The notes beneath the pieces are model-generated. The model saw nothing but the letters and a program-made list of their open reading frames with translations, made no database searches and had not been told where the DNA came from. Shown piece after piece: positions 63,293 through 64,000 of a DNA stretch of 64,000 nucleotides; within the stretch, counting starts at the first letter, position 1, and each line of letters begins with the position of its first letter. The DNA comes from Pleurocapsales cyanobacterium LEGE 06147 (GTDB lineage: Bacteria > Cyanobacteriota > Cyanobacteriia > Cyanobacteriales > Xenococcaceae): NCBI GenBank assembly GCA_015207585.1, contig JADEWQ010000004.1:37972-101971 (forward strand), read 5' to 3'. A program made the translations under genes and the position numbers.

Positions 63293-63845
63293 GAGATTGA
63301 AAACCTACTCTAGCTAATAAGCCTGCTTTAATTCTGCCGTCAGGATTAGCCATACTTACCTCTACCGCTACCTGACGCGAATTAGGGTCAGCACTTGGTG
63401 CGATTCTACTTACCTGTCCGCTAAAAGTTTCATTAGCAAAGGCATCTAGCCTCACCTCTACTTTTTGTCCGATAAAAATATTACCTAAATCTAGTTCAGA
63501 GAGAGGAACGACAATTTTAATTCGACTAAAATCTCCTATGGTCAATATATCGCCACCAGGTTGCATGAGATTTCCCGGTTCGTTGATCCTAGCTATAACT
63601 ACGCCGCTAAGAGGAGAAACTACTTGACTATATGCTTGTCGTTGTTTCTCTTGGTCGATAACTGCTTGTTGAGCAGCAATTCTCCCCGAAGCGGCAGCAA
63701 CTGCTTGTTCTTCATTGCGGATTTGTTCTCTAGCAGCCAGTACGGCTTGTCGGGCAACTTTAGCAGTGGTTTGAAAAGTTTCTGCTTGTTGCTGGGGAAT
63801 TGCTCCTGTTTCTGCTAATTTAGCTCCGTGAGCGGGAAGCCTCAC
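63293..63845 (-). pseudogene. HlyD/RND membrane-fusion protein, internal fragment
   Basis: The frame has a coiled-coil hairpin (AETFQTTAKVARQAVLAARE), a lipoyl-like barrel part (SQVVSPLSGVVIARINEPGN), and a beta-barrel segment (GQKVEVRLDAFANETFSGQV) through NPDGRIKAGLLARVGF. It then runs into the MFS fragment on the opposite strand. The N-terminal membrane anchor is replaced by a GC-rich repeat near 63840-63900. It is a fragment of a periplasmic adaptor subunit. Confidence 0.8.
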
Positions 63846-64000
63846 GCTTATCCGCTAGGAAAGCGTTGAGAGGGGTTCGCTCCGCGTCGAGAGCGAACTT
63901 CTCACTAAGTGCCCAACATCTGTGATAATAGAGCAAATAAGTTTTCACTCTAAATGTTAAAGGTCGTCAAGATAAGACTATATCCAGATACCCCCCAGAA
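63846..64000. repeat. GC-rich repeat and noncoding window end
   Basis: GAGAGGGGTTCGCTCCGCGT and GAGAGCGAACTTCTC form an imperfect dyad at about 63868-63905, similar to the stretch near 21270. The last 90 bases show no open frame. Confidence 0.4.

Overview
The window is a chromosomal segment of a cyanobacterium. The evidence is a dense scatter of the HIP1 octamer GCGATCGC, an ndhC-ndhK-ndhJ operon, a tocopherol-pathway homogentisate prenyltransferase, an iron-uptake porin with an SLH domain, a FutA/FutB iron transporter, Uma2-type proteins and an AMIN-domain TonB receptor. Protein style and the mix of families suggest a large-genome unicellular or baeocystous lineage (Pleurocapsa/Stanieria-like), but I cannot fix the genus by reading.

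Layout. 1-5.2 kb: truncated dNTP triphosphohydrolase, Uma2 protein, a precorrin isomerase-like protein, an aminoglycoside phosphotransferase-fold protein and an LD-carboxypeptidase. 5.3-7.0 kb: HigBA toxin-antitoxin, a broken acetyltransferase and a cytidine deaminase. 7.1-9.4 kb: sugar-type ABC binding protein and homogentisate prenyltransferase. 9.7-13.6 kb: two convergent histidine kinase-like genes with complementary defects around a glycine-rich membrane protein. 13.7-22.5 kb: housekeeping (histone-deacetylase fold, folE, SDR, accA, lpxD), a secreted collagen-like protein and a porin. 22.5-31.5 kb: an accessory stretch rich in gene remnants, with a GST and an ABM/SDR/MDR oxidoreductase group. 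31.6-48.9 kb: mostly core genes (aroC, serS, futA-futB, a P-type ATPase, PstS, ndhCKJ, mutM) plus a YefM-YoeB pair. 49.9-54.1 kb: AraC regulator with two tandem-domain ABM proteins, and a Rieske oxygenase divergent from a TetR regulator. 54.2-64 kb: MurT, then a heavily decayed siderophore-uptake island (AraC, TonB receptor, FecB-type binding protein, sucrase/ferredoxin-like protein, MFS exporter, HlyD) mixed with broken toxin-antitoxin genes.

Two themes stand out. First, at least a dozen genes are broken by in-frame stops of all three kinds, frameshifts or truncations, concentrated at 22.5-31.5 kb and 55.8-63.9 kb, so accessory functions are eroding while core genes stay intact. Second, several otherwise full-length proteins lack the residue that defines their chemistry: a kinase with an Arg in place of the phosphoacceptor His beside a kinase-like protein with an intact His but no recognisable ATP-binding boxes; a P-type ATPase with DKTGT changed to GKTGT and TGES changed to TGVA; an alpha/beta hydrolase with Ala at the nucleophile; and a CobH/CbiC-like protein with Tyr at the catalytic His. 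The complementary kinase pair is the best candidate for an undescribed working system: one protein could supply the ATPase, the other the phosphorylatable histidine.

I saw no tRNA, rRNA, CRISPR array, prophage or replication origin. All assignments are from reading the sequence; no database search was possible.
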